Below, one piece after another: positions 33,701 through 45,090 of a stretch of DNA of 60,000 nt. The DNA is from Liolophura sinensis (taxonomy: Eukaryota > Mollusca > Polyplacophora > Chitonida > Chitonidae). The translations under genes were made by a program, and so were the position numbers. Numbering within the stretch: the first letter of the stretch is position 1; every line of letters starts with the position of its first letter. Below the pieces are notes generated by a model. The model had not been told where the DNA came from. It made no database searches and saw nothing but the letters and a program-made list of their open reading frames with translations. Where the stretch lies: the NCBI RefSeq assembly GCF_032854445.1, contig NC_088304.1, forward strand, positions 26,487,704 through 26,547,703, given 5' to 3'.

Positions 33701-36700
33701 GCTGACTCCTGATAATAATGTATGTCTGGTAGCAGACACATGTAAATTCAAAACAACAACAACAACATACTCCAGAGCATTGAGAAAGTTCACAGAATTC
33801 TGATTGGTAATGGTTTACTGATTTTCCAAATGATGACAGGTTACATGGCTTCAATTTCATTTATTTATTTATTTGACTGGTGTTTCACACACGGAACTCG
33901 AGAATTTTTCATTTACCCTAAATGACCATGAATTTTGTCTATGACTCGCTCATTTTCCCCGATTCTAAGAGTTCTATTGATTCTATAAAGGATTTTTTAG
34001 GTTTGCTTGGAATATGTAATGATATTCTACTGGAAAAATGCAAGTTTCAACACCAAAAACAATACTTCGTGACATTTATTTGCCTCTAAAAATGCACTTT
34101 TGTGGGCGAAATTTGAGGTCAATTAAGGTATATGATGATGGTCAGGGTTATAAGAAGCCTTACCTGTCCGACGACGGGCTTACAGCAGGCAGCACACGTT
34201 CCCTTGGTCTTCGTGCTGACCCCCTGACGGTTCATGTCAGATTGGAGATTCCCCAACATCGCATCCAGCTGACTGTTCCCCCGTGATGGGCTCACAGGGC
34301 TCGGGGTCTCGTGACCTTTGCCCTTGTGGGGTTTGGCATACGGTGGGTCGGCACCCGCAGACTGGGCCGGGGACATGGAGTGCTGAGTGATCTGAGCCTG
34401 GCCACCGCTCTGCATCTGTCAGAAAATAATTTAGAACTATAAATAAGTAATTAGCATTTGGTAATCATGTTCAACTGTCCTTTAGATAATATTTCACTTA
34501 TAGTACCTGTACTGCAATAATGGTGATACCACACACGCGTATATGTATTTCATTCATGTATTTATTTACGCATAATCACACACACTAGTCTTTTCTGCTA
34601 TATTTACACAACACATGGGTTCCTCACCTTGAACTGTGAGAGCGAGTCCATGAGTTCATCCAGCTCCTGTGTTGCCGTGGAAGCGCCATGCACCTGTTTC
34701 TGTTCGTGAGTCGACACTGTCCTCGTCTCCTCGATGGTCTGGACCGGGTAGTCGTAGGAGTCACGGTTTGTGGGAGCCGCCAGAGGGGGCCGGCTAGAAT
34801 GGTATGACAACAATATTTGCATGTAGAATACATGTAGGTAATAAAGTATCATCAACTGATATACATGTAGCATATCTATTTATTTGACTGCTGTTTTACG
34901 CCGTACTCAAGAATATTTTTTTGGTCACCATAAAAGCTAGCTTTTAAAAAAACCCTACGCACTCACTCACTCAAATTGGAAGCGAAATAGATGCTACGGA
35001 TGAAACTCTCCAAACAATCCTATTTTCTATCAAAACCTTTAATGCCAACATAAAGGCAAGACATTAAAGGCTTCTCACAAGAATATATACATATGCAAGA
35101 ATGAGCTCAAATATGACAAATCTGTGATGTTGCAAGATTTGTGCCTTGGGTCCATATTTACTAAAGCTAAATTTAAAATGCTTCACACTCGGAAGTATAA
35201 AATTTCTACACTGACTCTTTTTACTGCAGAACAATACGCCACAATTTAAGTTCTTTCCCGTTGTGAGTTTGGATTTTTAAGCACTTTAAATTTATGACTT
35301 TGTTTAACAAATATGAGCCCATCATGTCTTTTCACAGGCACAGTGAATATGACAGAAACAGAGAGGGGTAGTTATATATGTAACTCCATTATCAGGAATT
35401 TGGGGCATGATGGGAAGAAAATCATAACAACATCTCAATTCCTGATGTGGCTTGGCACAACATACGCCTGCATAGTAATTCGAGAACATGGCACACGTAT
35501 CCTTTAACGCTCATGTATGGACTTGATTTTGTTCACATGGTAGGTGAAGGAGGACAGAGAGGCAGACCTACTGGTATGGGAGGGGAAAATGTGAGAAATA
35601 GCTGGCAGCATTTGAAAAAAATGGTAAAAACTCCAATGAAAAGTCGAATCATAAAATGGATTAAGATCAGCTCTTATGAAGTCTAACGCAAATGTTCTGA
35701 TATGAAACTCTTACCTGGCAGGAGATGGCACCGAGTTCTCCAACTGATCTAAGAGGTTATCGACCGACGATCGTTTGTTGTCGTATCCTGGAGACTTAGG
35801 AGTCTTCACTCCACTGTTGTCTCCCGTACCGTTTACCATTGGCTGGTTTACTGGAAACAAACGAGGGGGCGTGCATTATTACAATGTGCCTTGGCTAACA
35901 TATTATTAAACCTGGGTATTTTTAGAAACTTCACCGTTAAGCTTTAGCAAAGCAGGTACATAGTAACTGATAAGGCATCAAGCCCAGTAACATCAGAATT
36001 CAAATAGCTCATCAAGAATAAAAGTCAAATAGCTCATCAAGAATAAAAGTCAAATAGCTCATTAAGAATAAAAGTCAAAGATCTCCATGCATTTTCATCA
36101 GTGATCTTACCCAATGAGAATATAAAGGAATTTCAATCAATAGTTCACTTTAATATGCTTTCTTGACAGTCAAACAGATTTTCAGGCCTACATATATACA
36201 TGTATATTGCATATACTGATCATTAAAAAAAAAAAAAATTCCTCCAAATAAAACACTACACGACTTTACACAAAGACACGTCTCAAATTTGATCTGACTG
36301 TTTCACCATCCCACTTCCCGCTTTACCGCTCACTGCATACATGCACACGCATTTATTACTGCTGACATACTATTATTGCATATTTAACTTTTGACCATGG
36401 GAACATTTTGTACATGGGAAGGTCTGCCAGCAAACCTGCAGATGGTTGTTGGTTTTCCCCGGGTTCTGCCCGGTTTCCTCCCATCATAATCCTGGTCGTT
36501 GTCGTATAAGTGAAATAACCTTGAGCACAGCGTAACACACCAATCAAATAAATAAATAAATATTCAACTTTTGACAGTGTCCATGTTTATGACACATAAC
36601 TGCCACTTTATTGTTTATTGTGAATATGGGAAAGTTTTAGCTATCACAATGGAGAGGATACAATCCAAAAGCTTGCAGATGAAGTAATATTGCTGAACAA

Positions 36701-38658
36701 AGTCAGAAAGTGTTTTCTCACTCAGCTGTTCTATATCAATACATGTCTACATTAGTACATCAGTACTAATACTTCATGTAAAAATTAGTACACAGCCAAA
36801 ATGATGTGGTGTAAGAAAGAGCTCCTTTGTTTCAACCATCACAATGGAGGAGACAGTGCTGTCTAAAAGTTAGAAAATGTTTTCTTGGTTTACCTCTCAG
36901 GGCCTGGTTGTTGGAGAGCAAATTAGCTACATGTACTACTGGTATTAAGTCATATTACACATTTAAAATTTTAGTGAAACATAGCAGCCATTGCAGTATT
37001 CCAAAGCCAAAGTATAACAGCAGAAGACTTAGTTCTTAAACATTATACTGTTATGCAATTATTTTATGGCAAAATACAACACTGAATACTTTGCTTGAAG
37101 TTAAATCTGGTACTGAGTCTTAACACCGTTCTGAACAACCAGGCCTAGTACTTCAGTTTCAGTACATTGGTACTGAAGTGTAATACACCTAAGTATTAGT
37201 ACTCTGCTGACTTGAAGTGATGTAAAAAAAACAAAAGTCCTAACATCCTAAGAATTACAAGTTCTGACTCATTGCCCACTTAAACCCATTGACATCGGAA
37301 CACGCCAGCCGGCCAATGGCAGCGATCGACTCTCAAGTGTCACACGGATGCGTGCGAGAATCAGGAAGCAAGCTTTCCCGTTAAGTACCTGCATTTCTTC
37401 GGTCAACTTCCGCCATGAACTGGGCCGAGTTCAGATCCTGTAGGAGCTGATCCAGCTCTGACAGGTTGTTGCTGAGTGACATGCCTGGTTTGGGCGAGGG
37501 CTGCACGTCCCTGCTGCTGTTGCTACTGCTGCTGCCGAAGGATCGGTGGACCGTGACCGGCTCCTCCCGCAGGTTTGGAGTCAGAGGAGAGGCTCGGACG
37601 TTCTGTGGCTCGTAGATTGGCTGGAAATGCAGAAATCAGATTGGCTGGGAATGCAGAAGTAAAATTGACAATACAGCTGCATTGACTCTAGTGCATGTAC
37701 CTGCAGTTGGCCACCTTTCATACCATCACTCATACCACTTGTGTCAAACACGCAAGCAATGGGGCTTCGTATCACCAGCATATAGAGGAAGCTGATATCT
37801 ACAAGTAGCTAAATTATGTCTCAAACAATATCTAATTTTTGGCCAATTATTATGTCCAAATTTTTGTTTTTCAGGATGTTAGGTCCAGTCAGCTGATTCC
37901 TGTTATGTAAAACCAGCAGAATACTTTTTTCTATCCGGGTCATTACTGACTACTCATTATTGACAACCCACTAATGAAATGGTTGCTCTCAAAATTTTCC
38001 AAGAACGGATATGTGTACAAACATTTATCATGCATTTGTAGCAATAAAAGTTAGTTTGCAACTACATGCACAAAAATCATCCTTATTAAACAAAAGAAAA
38101 CATTTTTGCAGCTATTCTTTTCATTTCTTTTTAAAAAATGCAGAAATGATGATAATAGGCTGACAGTTAAGATAGGATTTTCTGTGTTAAAACATGAAGT
38201 ATTTATTTATTTATTTATTTATTTAGTTGATTGGTGTTTTACGCCGTAGTCAAGAATATTTCACTTATACAGGGGCGGCCAGCATTATGGTAGCAGGAAA
38301 CAAGGCGGAGCACGGGGCCCTTAAGTCTTCATCATTCATGAATAAATGCACAATTCTGGTACCTATACATGTACGTACAAATGAAAAAGAATTCCAATCG
38401 GCAGACAACTCACCTGTTCAGTGTAGTGATTGGACCCCACACCATCCAGCACATCACTGGGCGGGGGAGGGGGTAGAGGAGGGGGTGTTGACCCTCGTGA
38501 GTCTGACCTTGCACTGCTGTAACTCTGCCGCTGGCCTGAATACTGCTGGAGAGGTGGGTTATGCTGGGACGGGGAAGCTGGAGGCGGAGCACCCTTGTGT
38601 TGTTGTTGGTAGTTAGAGATGTGTGCTGTGGTGGACTGTAAGTCCGCTAACAAGGCAT
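30511..38658 (-). CDS. PXN: Paxillin, LD1 to LIM4 (initiator exon not located)
   Basis: Paxillin is a cytoplasmic focal-adhesion scaffold: its LD motifs bind FAK, vinculin, parvin and GIT, and its LIM domains target it to adhesions. Nine exons run 38658 down to 30511 and all phases agree. Seen in order: LD1 (DALLADLQ); a proline-rich PPPLPPPPP stretch; LD2 (ELDQLLQDL); LD3 ([10 protein letters not shown]); LD4 (ELDELMDSL); LD5 (QLDAMLGNL); then four LIM domains with paired CxxC/H-x-CxxC zinc ligands, ending CFVKLFG and TGA. About 567 residues are visible, close to vertebrate paxillin. The LD1 exon starts in phase 1, as in vertebrates, where the first exon is tiny (MDDL) and intron 1 long. That exon is not found here. 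Confidence 0.96.
30838..31058 (-). mobile_element. tRNA-derived SINE in the LIM3/LIM4 intron
   Basis: Tail-proximal cttgattggcgttttacgcc, body and a reversed tRNA-like head ending cacagaggccccta. No clear target-site duplication. Confidence 0.82.
31467..31581 (-). CDS. PXN: Paxillin exon: LIM2 end and LIM3 start
   Basis: Acceptor gctatttcacag, donor TGCCAG|GTGAGT, phase 2 to 0. It encodes [19 protein letters not shown], then [12 protein letters not shown]. The split Arg codon joins it exactly to the LIM2 exon. Confidence 0.96.
32036..32151 (-). CDS. PXN: Paxillin exon: LIM2
   Basis: Acceptor tctgtgtttcag, donor TTTTGCAG|GTCAGT, phase 0 to 2. It encodes [20 protein letters not shown] and [13 protein letters not shown], zinc ligands intact. 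Confidence 0.96.
32641..33060 (-). mobile_element. Second SINE-like family, with partial second head
   Basis: It reads gagtgcttagggtttaacgt, cataatactgatttgggtca and gaagttacaacttcctcttt, then a degraded reversed tRNA-like end (cagaccctggatctatcgcc). A diverged second copy of the tRNA-side end follows at ~32995-33060 (agtcttaggtatgaccacac). It looks like a widespread molluscan repeat, distinct from the SINE above. Confidence 0.6.
33256..33429 (-). CDS. PXN: Paxillin exon: LIM1 remainder and LIM2 start
   Basis: Acceptor ctcgttaacag, donor CTAGAC|GTGAGT, 58 codons, phase 0. It encodes [36 protein letters not shown] and AYCNGPILD. The usual WHPEHF reads WHVEHF; the zinc ligands are unaffected. 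Confidence 0.96.
33528..33590 (+). mobile_element. SINE tail fragment
   Basis: It reads tattcttgagtacggcatca, then AATAAATAAATAAAT. A reversed tail fragment lies nearby at 33857-33918 and another at 34873-34922. Confidence 0.6.
34164..34415 (-). CDS. PXN: Paxillin exon: LD5 and LIM1 start
   Basis: Acceptor attttctgacag, donor GGACAG|GTAAGG, 84 codons, phase 0. It encodes a Pro/Ser-rich linker with [12 protein letters not shown] (a YxxP motif), LD5 ([18 protein letters not shown]), then [13 protein letters not shown], the first zinc pair of LIM1. Confidence 0.96.
34628..34793 (-). CDS. PXN: Paxillin exon: LD4
   Basis: Acceptor ccattctag, donor TTCAAG|GTGAGG, phase 2 to 0. It encodes [17 protein letters not shown] (YDYP is a YxxP motif) and LD4, [16 protein letters not shown], which in vertebrates binds FAK and GIT. 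Confidence 0.96.
35715..35850 (-). CDS. PXN: Paxillin exon: LD3
   Basis: Acceptor ttgtttccag, donor GCCAG|GTAAGA, phase 1 to 2. It encodes [20 protein letters not shown] followed by QLENSVPSP, matching the LD3 context of vertebrate paxillin. Confidence 0.95.
36000..36078 (+). repeat. 25-bp tandem repeat, 3 copies
   Basis: The unit agctcatcaagaataaaagt + caaat lies in the intron between the LD2 and LD3 exons. Confidence 0.8.
36396..36559 (+). mobile_element. 5'-truncated SINE with 16-bp TSD
   Basis: Only body and tail are present (tgggaaggtctgccagcaaa to AATAAATAAATAAA). The duplication atatt(t/c)aacttttgac lies at 36380-36395 and 36560-36575, with one mismatch. Confidence 0.85.
37389..37620 (-). 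CDS. PXN: Paxillin exon: LD2
   Basis: Acceptor tgcatttccag, donor AATGCAG|GTACTT, phase 0 to 1. It encodes [20 protein letters not shown], a Ser-rich linker, then LD2 ([18 protein letters not shown]), the FAK- and vinculin-binding motif in vertebrates. Confidence 0.96.
38199..38323 (-). mobile_element. 5'-truncated SINE
   Basis: Tail (TATTTATTTATTTATT), then gattggtgttttacgccgta and part of the body, ending abruptly near cggggccctt. No clear duplication. Confidence 0.75.
38414..38658 (-). CDS. PXN: Paxillin exon: LD1 and proline-rich segment
   Basis: Acceptor ctgtgtttgcag, donor GAACAG|GTGAGT, incoming phase 1. After a split Asp codon it encodes [19 protein letters not shown], a Gln/Ser-rich linker, then [16 protein letters not shown] (SH3-ligand-like). 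The LD1 motif is close to vertebrate DALLADLESTTSHIS. Confidence 0.95.
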
Positions 38659-39527
38659 CTGCAAACACAGGAAACCAGACCAATGAACTTACATGCACAT
38701 GTACTAATTGCAGGGATGGACACAGGGTCTTGTTGTGTCCATCAGAATGGACTCCATAGGGCAAAAAATTTGAAAAAAAGACAAATGATTTCTTTCTAAA
38801 ACATGTACATGTATTAATAACTTTGTACTTAAGATTTAAGATCTTTCACATTCATTTCATAGCAGGCACTCATAAATATCTAAATATTGTGCAGAGAAAT
38901 GGCTTAAAATGGCTGAAAATACATTTCCAAGCATACACAAAATATGCAGCCTTCAGATTCCTGGCTACTTTGGTTTGTTTTACCTCATTACGGCGGGAGA
39001 AAACTTTTCCAAAAATTGAAATAAGGACTCAGGACAACCATTCTTGGATCCAACACTGAACTGTTGCTTCATGTCTTACTTAAGCAATTTTTCACTTATG
39101 TACATGTACCATGGTGTTCAGTTTTATGGACAGAGGAAACCTAGAGTGTTATTGTGCTTGTACCATACAGAGTAAGTCCTGTGATAGAGCTTAGCTACAG
39201 GTACTTTGCATAAAGCCGCCGTACAGTGGTGTCTTCATCTACAGGTATACATGTATGTAGCTTAATGTACTTGCCAGACTTGTTTAGTCTGATTTTCCAG
39301 TCCTTAATAACTAACCTGCCTACAAATGTAGGTGGAATGACATGAAGTACATAAAGATACCTCAAATGAAGAGTAAAAAAAAAAAAACATGTATTACTGT
39401 TGGGAATGTAAAAATGCACTTTCAGAAGCATATACAGGCCTTAAAACCACACTTCTGATGCCAACACTTAAATTTTTGTGATAAGAAATTAATCAAACTT
39501 AATTCACAAAAAAACAATCATGTAAAT

Positions 39528-39780
39528 GGCACTATTCAGGTGAATTAATCGATCAGAATGTAGTAAAATGTGTCACTTGAAAAATGCTAAATATCAGGTG
39601 AAATTATTCACACTAAATTCACAAAAAAAAACATGTAAGTGGCACTATTCAGGTGATATTATTCACACTAAATTCACACACAAAAAAACATGTAAGTGGC
39701 ACTATTCAGGTGAATTAATCAATCAGAATGTAGTAAAATGTGTCGCTTGAAAAATGCTAAAACTTTAGGTGAAATATGGT
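39528..39780. repeat. Dispersed repeat family D with local tandem copies
   Basis: The word tagtaaaatgtgtc(a/g)cttg + aaaaatgctaaa occurs twice here, with aagtggcactattcaggtga between copies. The reverse complement of its ctttaggtgaaatatgg end recurs at 56893-56975 and 58391-58475. Confidence 0.65.
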
Positions 39781-39810
39781 ACTTGTACATATGATATAAA
39801 CTGTATACTA

Positions 39811-39930
39811 TAAATCTTCAACATTTTCAAGCTTCATGAAACTGTGTAAATTATTTCTCTGCACCCCACAGTTGTCTCAGAATGTTTCAAGCTATAAGTT
39901 ACACAGGTGGTTGAAAAGGTTGAAGAATTA
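39811..39930. mobile_element. MITE family B, copy 2
   Basis: Ends taaatcttcaacattttc and gaaaaggttgaagaatta are imperfect inverted repeats. It is the reverse of the 24.2 kb copy. Confidence 0.7.
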
Positions 39931-40342
39931 AGGTGGTCCTCCACATGGGAACAGCCTTGGCATGTAGGACTTTCTGCTGGGAAGTAGTAATAAAAGTTAT
40001 AAATTCTTGATAATCGTGCTAAATGTCAATGAAAAATACAAAAAAGTATGATCATGACATCAAAAATGAGTGAAGCAGTCATGCATTTCAAAAGCACACT
40101 CAGAAAATTCATTTCATTAGTTGATAAAAAACAAGCGAAACTTTAACATCACCTACTGACATGATGACCTACAGGTAGTTCTGGTCTTAGAACATCTCCT
40201 TACAAAGACAGGTACAATTTGTCATGTCTACACCTCACCTGTCTGACAGCTAATGGGATTTTATAACCACAGGTATGACAACAGTTACGTGTAACCAACA
40301 TTAAACCACAACTATTTCACTAATTAAGTGTACGTACATTAT

Positions 40343-40396
40343 ACAAACACACATACATACATACATACATACATACATACATACATACAAACACAC
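40343..40396 (+). repeat. CATA microsatellite
   Basis: About ten consecutive catacata-type tetranucleotides, flanked by acacac runs. Confidence 0.9.
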
Positions 40397-40795
40397 ATTC
40401 ATACATTTTTTTTAACTGCGCTTGTTTTTCTAGGTGTGGGTTAAAATGCATGTGATGGCTTTGCTAATATTTTGTTTCATTTCACAAAATAAATGTCTGA
40501 ACCACAACCAACTTGGTTGAAATGAATTTTCTTAACCTTTTTTCAAGAATGCAAAAGACACAAAGAGTTTAAAATCACAAGCAACATTATGTGTACAACG
40601 GACATCTATAAAAATTATTGCCTAAAACACCATCACAGAAATAAACAAATAAATACATCTATAATAACATAAATACCATACAGACTGATATTCTGACACC
40701 TGACTTATATGGGTACAGGCCTAGAAAACAGGGCCACTTTAGACAAGGTGTACAGTCTGCTGTCAGAAACACTATTAAAGAACACCTGGATTTTG

Positions 40796-40949
40796 ATTTA
40801 TTTATTTATTTGATTGGTGTTTTACGCCGTACTCAAGAATATTTCACTTATACGACGGCGGCCAGCATTATGGTGGGTGGAAACCGGGCAGAGCCCGGGG
40901 GAAACCCACGACCATCCGCAGGTTGCTGGCAGACCTTCCCACTTAAGAG
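40796..40949 (-). mobile_element. 5'-truncated SINE with 11-bp TSD
   Basis: Tail plus body to gcagaccttcccac, without the tRNA head. The duplication cctggattttg lies at 40785-40795 and 40950-40960. The body is well preserved (gagcccgggggaaacccacg), so the copy is young. Confidence 0.92.
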
Positions 40950-41788
40950 CCTGGATTTTGTCATGTGGCCTTATACGTGTAAATGTACATGTACATACCC
41001 CAGGCATCAAGTGTGATTCCTTCAAGCTTGGCCCCCTACAGTCTGACAGGTGTAACAATATTATGTCACCTAAGACACTGTCCCCATACACAGTACCTGT
41101 GCGTACAGCAAACAGCGACTACAAGTATTTGTACCTGCACGAATCCTTACAGTTAGGTCCTCTACCAGTCTATAGGTGTGACAGTATTGCTATTATGTCA
41201 CCCAGACACTTCCCACATGTAGAGTAAACAGAGACAAACACTATACATACTTGTGGTTTGACCCGTCCCAGTCATCTCCCCTGACATGCCTGACCCCCAG
41301 GGGCCTCTTCTGTAACCCACCCACACTCACACATAAGTGTGGACACTCACACATTCCAGCCCTTTCAACAGACACCTGACAGACATTTCCCTTCAGACAT
41401 TCCTGCACCCAGCACTGAATGTAAATCTCATGTAGTACTCACCCACCGAGAACAGGTTTTGATAAATGTAGACATGTACCACAACAGGAGACTAACAAAA
41501 GTCTGCTGTACACACACCTCACCCTGGACTATCGAGAAACTTTAGCACTAGTACATCCATGTGTATTTATTACTACTGGGGCATCAAGCATGTGTGATTT
41601 CATACCACAGTTGTATTTATAAATAGAGGTGTGGGGGTAGAGTTCCTTGAAGACGACCCAAGGGAACTGTGATGTTTTATCACACGCATCTCTGAAGAAC
41701 ACAAACTAATCTAGCAGCCTAGTACTTCCCTGACTTGGCATTGTGCAGTACTCAGGCCAGCAGTGTCAGTATACAGCTGTACTATATA

Positions 41789-41952
41789 TTTATTTATTTG
41801 TGTATTTTATTGGTGTTCTACGCCATACTCAAGAATATTTCACTTATATGCTGGCTTTCAGCATTATGGTGGAAGGAAACCTGGCAGAGTCCGGGAGGTG
41901 GGGGGTGGGGGGGTGGGGGCACCCATGACCATCCGTAGGTCGCTGCCAGACC
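41789..41952 (-). mobile_element. 5'-truncated SINE with 12-bp TSD
   Basis: Tail and body ending ...gtcgctgccagac, head missing. The duplication ctgtactatata lies at 41777-41788 and 41953-41964. A G-rich tract has expanded inside the body (~41893-41918). Confidence 0.9.
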
Positions 41953-42718
41953 CTGTACTATATAATCATGTACACTTGAGTGAGAGCAACATGACCTTAC
42001 AAGTGAAACAACAGGGTATATAAATAAATACAATAATATGTACGGCACCAGCATGCTACATGTACACAGTAGACACACACGATTTTAGCAAAATTATGCA
42101 GAAACTGAAGTTTACAAGTATATTTTTCCTGTCACTGCCTGGACTCATATTGATAAATTTATAGGGTCATTAGCAAAGTTTGTGTAGCTGTCAATGCAAC
42201 AGATACATGTGTTCAATGTGATGTTATGGTGCTAAGCATTCAGAGATAACTAGGTGATGAACAATGAAGTCAAAAATAACTCTAGGATTGAAGAAAGCAT
42301 GTTTCCGTAGCACATACAGGTACATGACATTACCGCTTTGACAAGTCAAGGGCAGCACAGTTGAAAAGACGGAGTTTAAAGATTGTGAATCAGAGTACAG
42401 ATCTGTACTTCTGAAAGCTAAACTGGGAAATATACAACAGATTTTAGATACATGTATTATGTACCTATATATATAGGCATATATATATACATGCATATAT
42501 ATATATATGCGTTGACACACACTACAGTATACATGCACATAGGGACGTGTAGGGAGTCTGTCTATCTGCTTGTCTGTCTGGGTGCGTGTACATGTATCCT
42601 GTATGTCCAACGATAAATGAAATAAAACTGAGGTTCCAGCAAATTACACTGATGTAGAGACACATGAAAATGTACATGTATGCATTCCACACTGTTCTTG
42701 TGGGTATGGACTGTACAG

Positions 42719-42835
42719 AGTTGAATCCTTGGTCCAGATGGATCTTGTGGGTCTGGAGTGTATAGAGCTGAATCCTTGGTCCAGACTGACCTTGTGAGTC
42801 TGGAGTGTACAGAGTTGAATCCCTGGTCAGAACTT
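42719..42835 (+). repeat. ~45-bp tandem repeat, about 2.6 copies
   Basis: The unit is agttgaatccttggtccaga + tggatcttgtgggtctggagt. Confidence 0.8.
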
Positions 42836-43147
42836 TCTATGCCATTAAAGGCTTCATGTGAATCAGCTTTGGTTAGGGTGAGAGGACAGGTTTGGGCTGT
42901 ACCTCTGGCTAACCCCTGCATTTTACCTGTCACAGGTAAACTTACAGGCCGAGATGTACACAGGACAGCTTGACCTTTCCTTGACAAACATATCAGCTCT
43001 CTTAACCTATGGGTTTTACATCGACTGACAAATTCCCAGGATATTCCACCTTTACCCTTTTATGCACAAGTGAAAAAAATGAAGTAATGTAATGTACAAA
43101 TTTCACAACAATAACTGAAATAAGCTGGAATAAAACCCTTACTACTG

Positions 43148-43359
43148 TAATTCTTTAACCTTTTGTGCATGTTTGCCAGGTGTTTTTTCAAGCATATTCT
43201 GAAGGCATTATTTTGGACTGACTGATAAAATTATACTTCTTGTGAAGGCCTAAAACCGGCCAATCCAACCAATGTAGTTTTGTCTCCAATATCAAATTAA
43301 AAATGTGCATAAATTTTGCTGAAAGCTGCTCCTTCATATGGGAAAAGGTTGAGGAATTA
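43148..43359. mobile_element. MITE family A, copy 3
   Basis: It starts taattctttaaccttttgtg and ends ggaaaaggttgaggaatta. The interior shares ggccaatccaaccaatgtag with the other copies. TA sits at both outer ends, which would suit a TA-targeting element. Confidence 0.75.
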
Positions 43360-44140
43360 GGGAAAGGTTGATGTAAACTGACAGGAGGCCGTACTTCACT
43401 GGTTACCTATTCATTGTACATGTACAGCCCTGAAATAACCTTACAATACAAAAATTAAAAACCACAAATGAAGTGCAAGCAAACCATAAGGACTTTTTGT
43501 GTTCTCTGAATCTCAGCTTTTTTCAGCGCATATACGACGCTATAAAGAAAACAATAAAATGCATTTCAGTTGCACTTGAAACACTGTTGAGCACTTTGAT
43601 TCAACACAAGAGCGTTAACACATGTATCATATTGTCAATAATATCTAATCACTGCACAATGTAACCAAATGATTGATCACTATTCGCCGTTTTCCATAGT
43701 TCAGCATAGAATGGATGAGTTCTGTGCTGGGTCAGCCCTGCAGGCTCTGGATCTGTTGTTCAATCAACCCTGATCTGGCCACAAGGTTTACAACACCAGC
43801 CTTACATATTTATTCATCGATTTTCATTGACCAATGGTATTATCAGTAGTACAGCTGAGAATAGCATCAACTTTCACACATCTCCGCATGTGTCATGAAA
43901 CTTAATCCCAGTCTTTATTCATTGATGATAGAAATTGAAAGAAGCAATATCATCATTTTAGTAACTTCAAAATACAGACCTTCCCCTTGCCCTACCTGTG
44001 CTGGCTGGCAAATTACAAACACAAGGCTACAACCCCAAGTCAAATAGCTGTTTTTACTGTGCACTGAGCATTGATTACTGTCATCTTCGAAAAAGAAACA
44101 GGCCCTTCACTTGTGTTATACCACTGTTGATGACATCACT

Positions 44141-45090
44141 ACTTAGACATTCAAACAACGAGCTCCATAGACATTCAAACAACGAGCTCCATAGACACTC
44201 AATCAAAAAGCTCCATAGACACTCAAACAACAAGCTCCATAGACATTCAAACAACAAGCTCCATAGACACTCAATCAAAAAGCTCCATAGACACTCAAAC
44301 AACAAGCTCCATAGACACTCAAACAACGAGCTCCATAGACACTCAAACAACAAGCTCCATAGACACTCAATCAAAAAGCTCCATAGACACTCAAACAACA
44401 AGCTCCATAGACACTCAAACAACGAGCTCCATAGACACTCAAACAACAAGCTCCATAGACATTCAAACAATGACCTCCACAGACATTCAAACAATGAGCT
44501 CCATAGACATTCAAACAACAAGCTCCATAGACATTCAAACAACAAGCTCCATAGACATTCAAACAAGCTCCATAGACATTCCAACAATGACCTCCACAGA
44601 CATTCAAACAACGAGCTCCATAGACATTCAAACAACAAGCTCCATAGACATTCAAACAACAAGCTCCATAGACATTCAAACAATGACCTCCACAGACATT
44701 CAAACAATGAGCTCCATAGACATTCAAACAACAAGCTCCATACACATTCAAACAAGCTCCATAGACATTCCAACAATGACCTCCACAGACATTCAAACAA
44801 CGAGCTCCATAGACATTCAAACAACGAGCTCCATAGACACTCAAACAACAAGCTCCATAGACATTCAAACAACGAGCTCCATAGACATTCAAACAATGAC
44901 CTCCACAGACATTCAAACAATGAGCTCCATAGACATTCAAACAACAAGCTCCATACACATTCAAACAAGCTCCATAGACATTCCAACAATGACCTCCACA
45001 GACATTCAAACAACGAGCTCCATAGACATTCAAACAACGAGCTCCATAAACATTTAAACAATGACCTCCATAGACATCCAGCAGTCACAA
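44141..45090. repeat. 24-bp minisatellite, about 39 copies
   Basis: The unit is attcaaacaacaagctccat + agac, with variants aacgagctcc, aatgacctcc and aatcaaaaagctcc. Some units lack a few bases. Because the unit is stop-free and divisible by three, frames are open on both strands for up to 390 codons; these are not taken as genes. Confidence 0.96.

Noticed and set aside
41777-41964. Host gene start at ATGs near the 41.8 kb ORFs
   Set aside because: All ORFs here cross a SINE with a clear target-site duplication.
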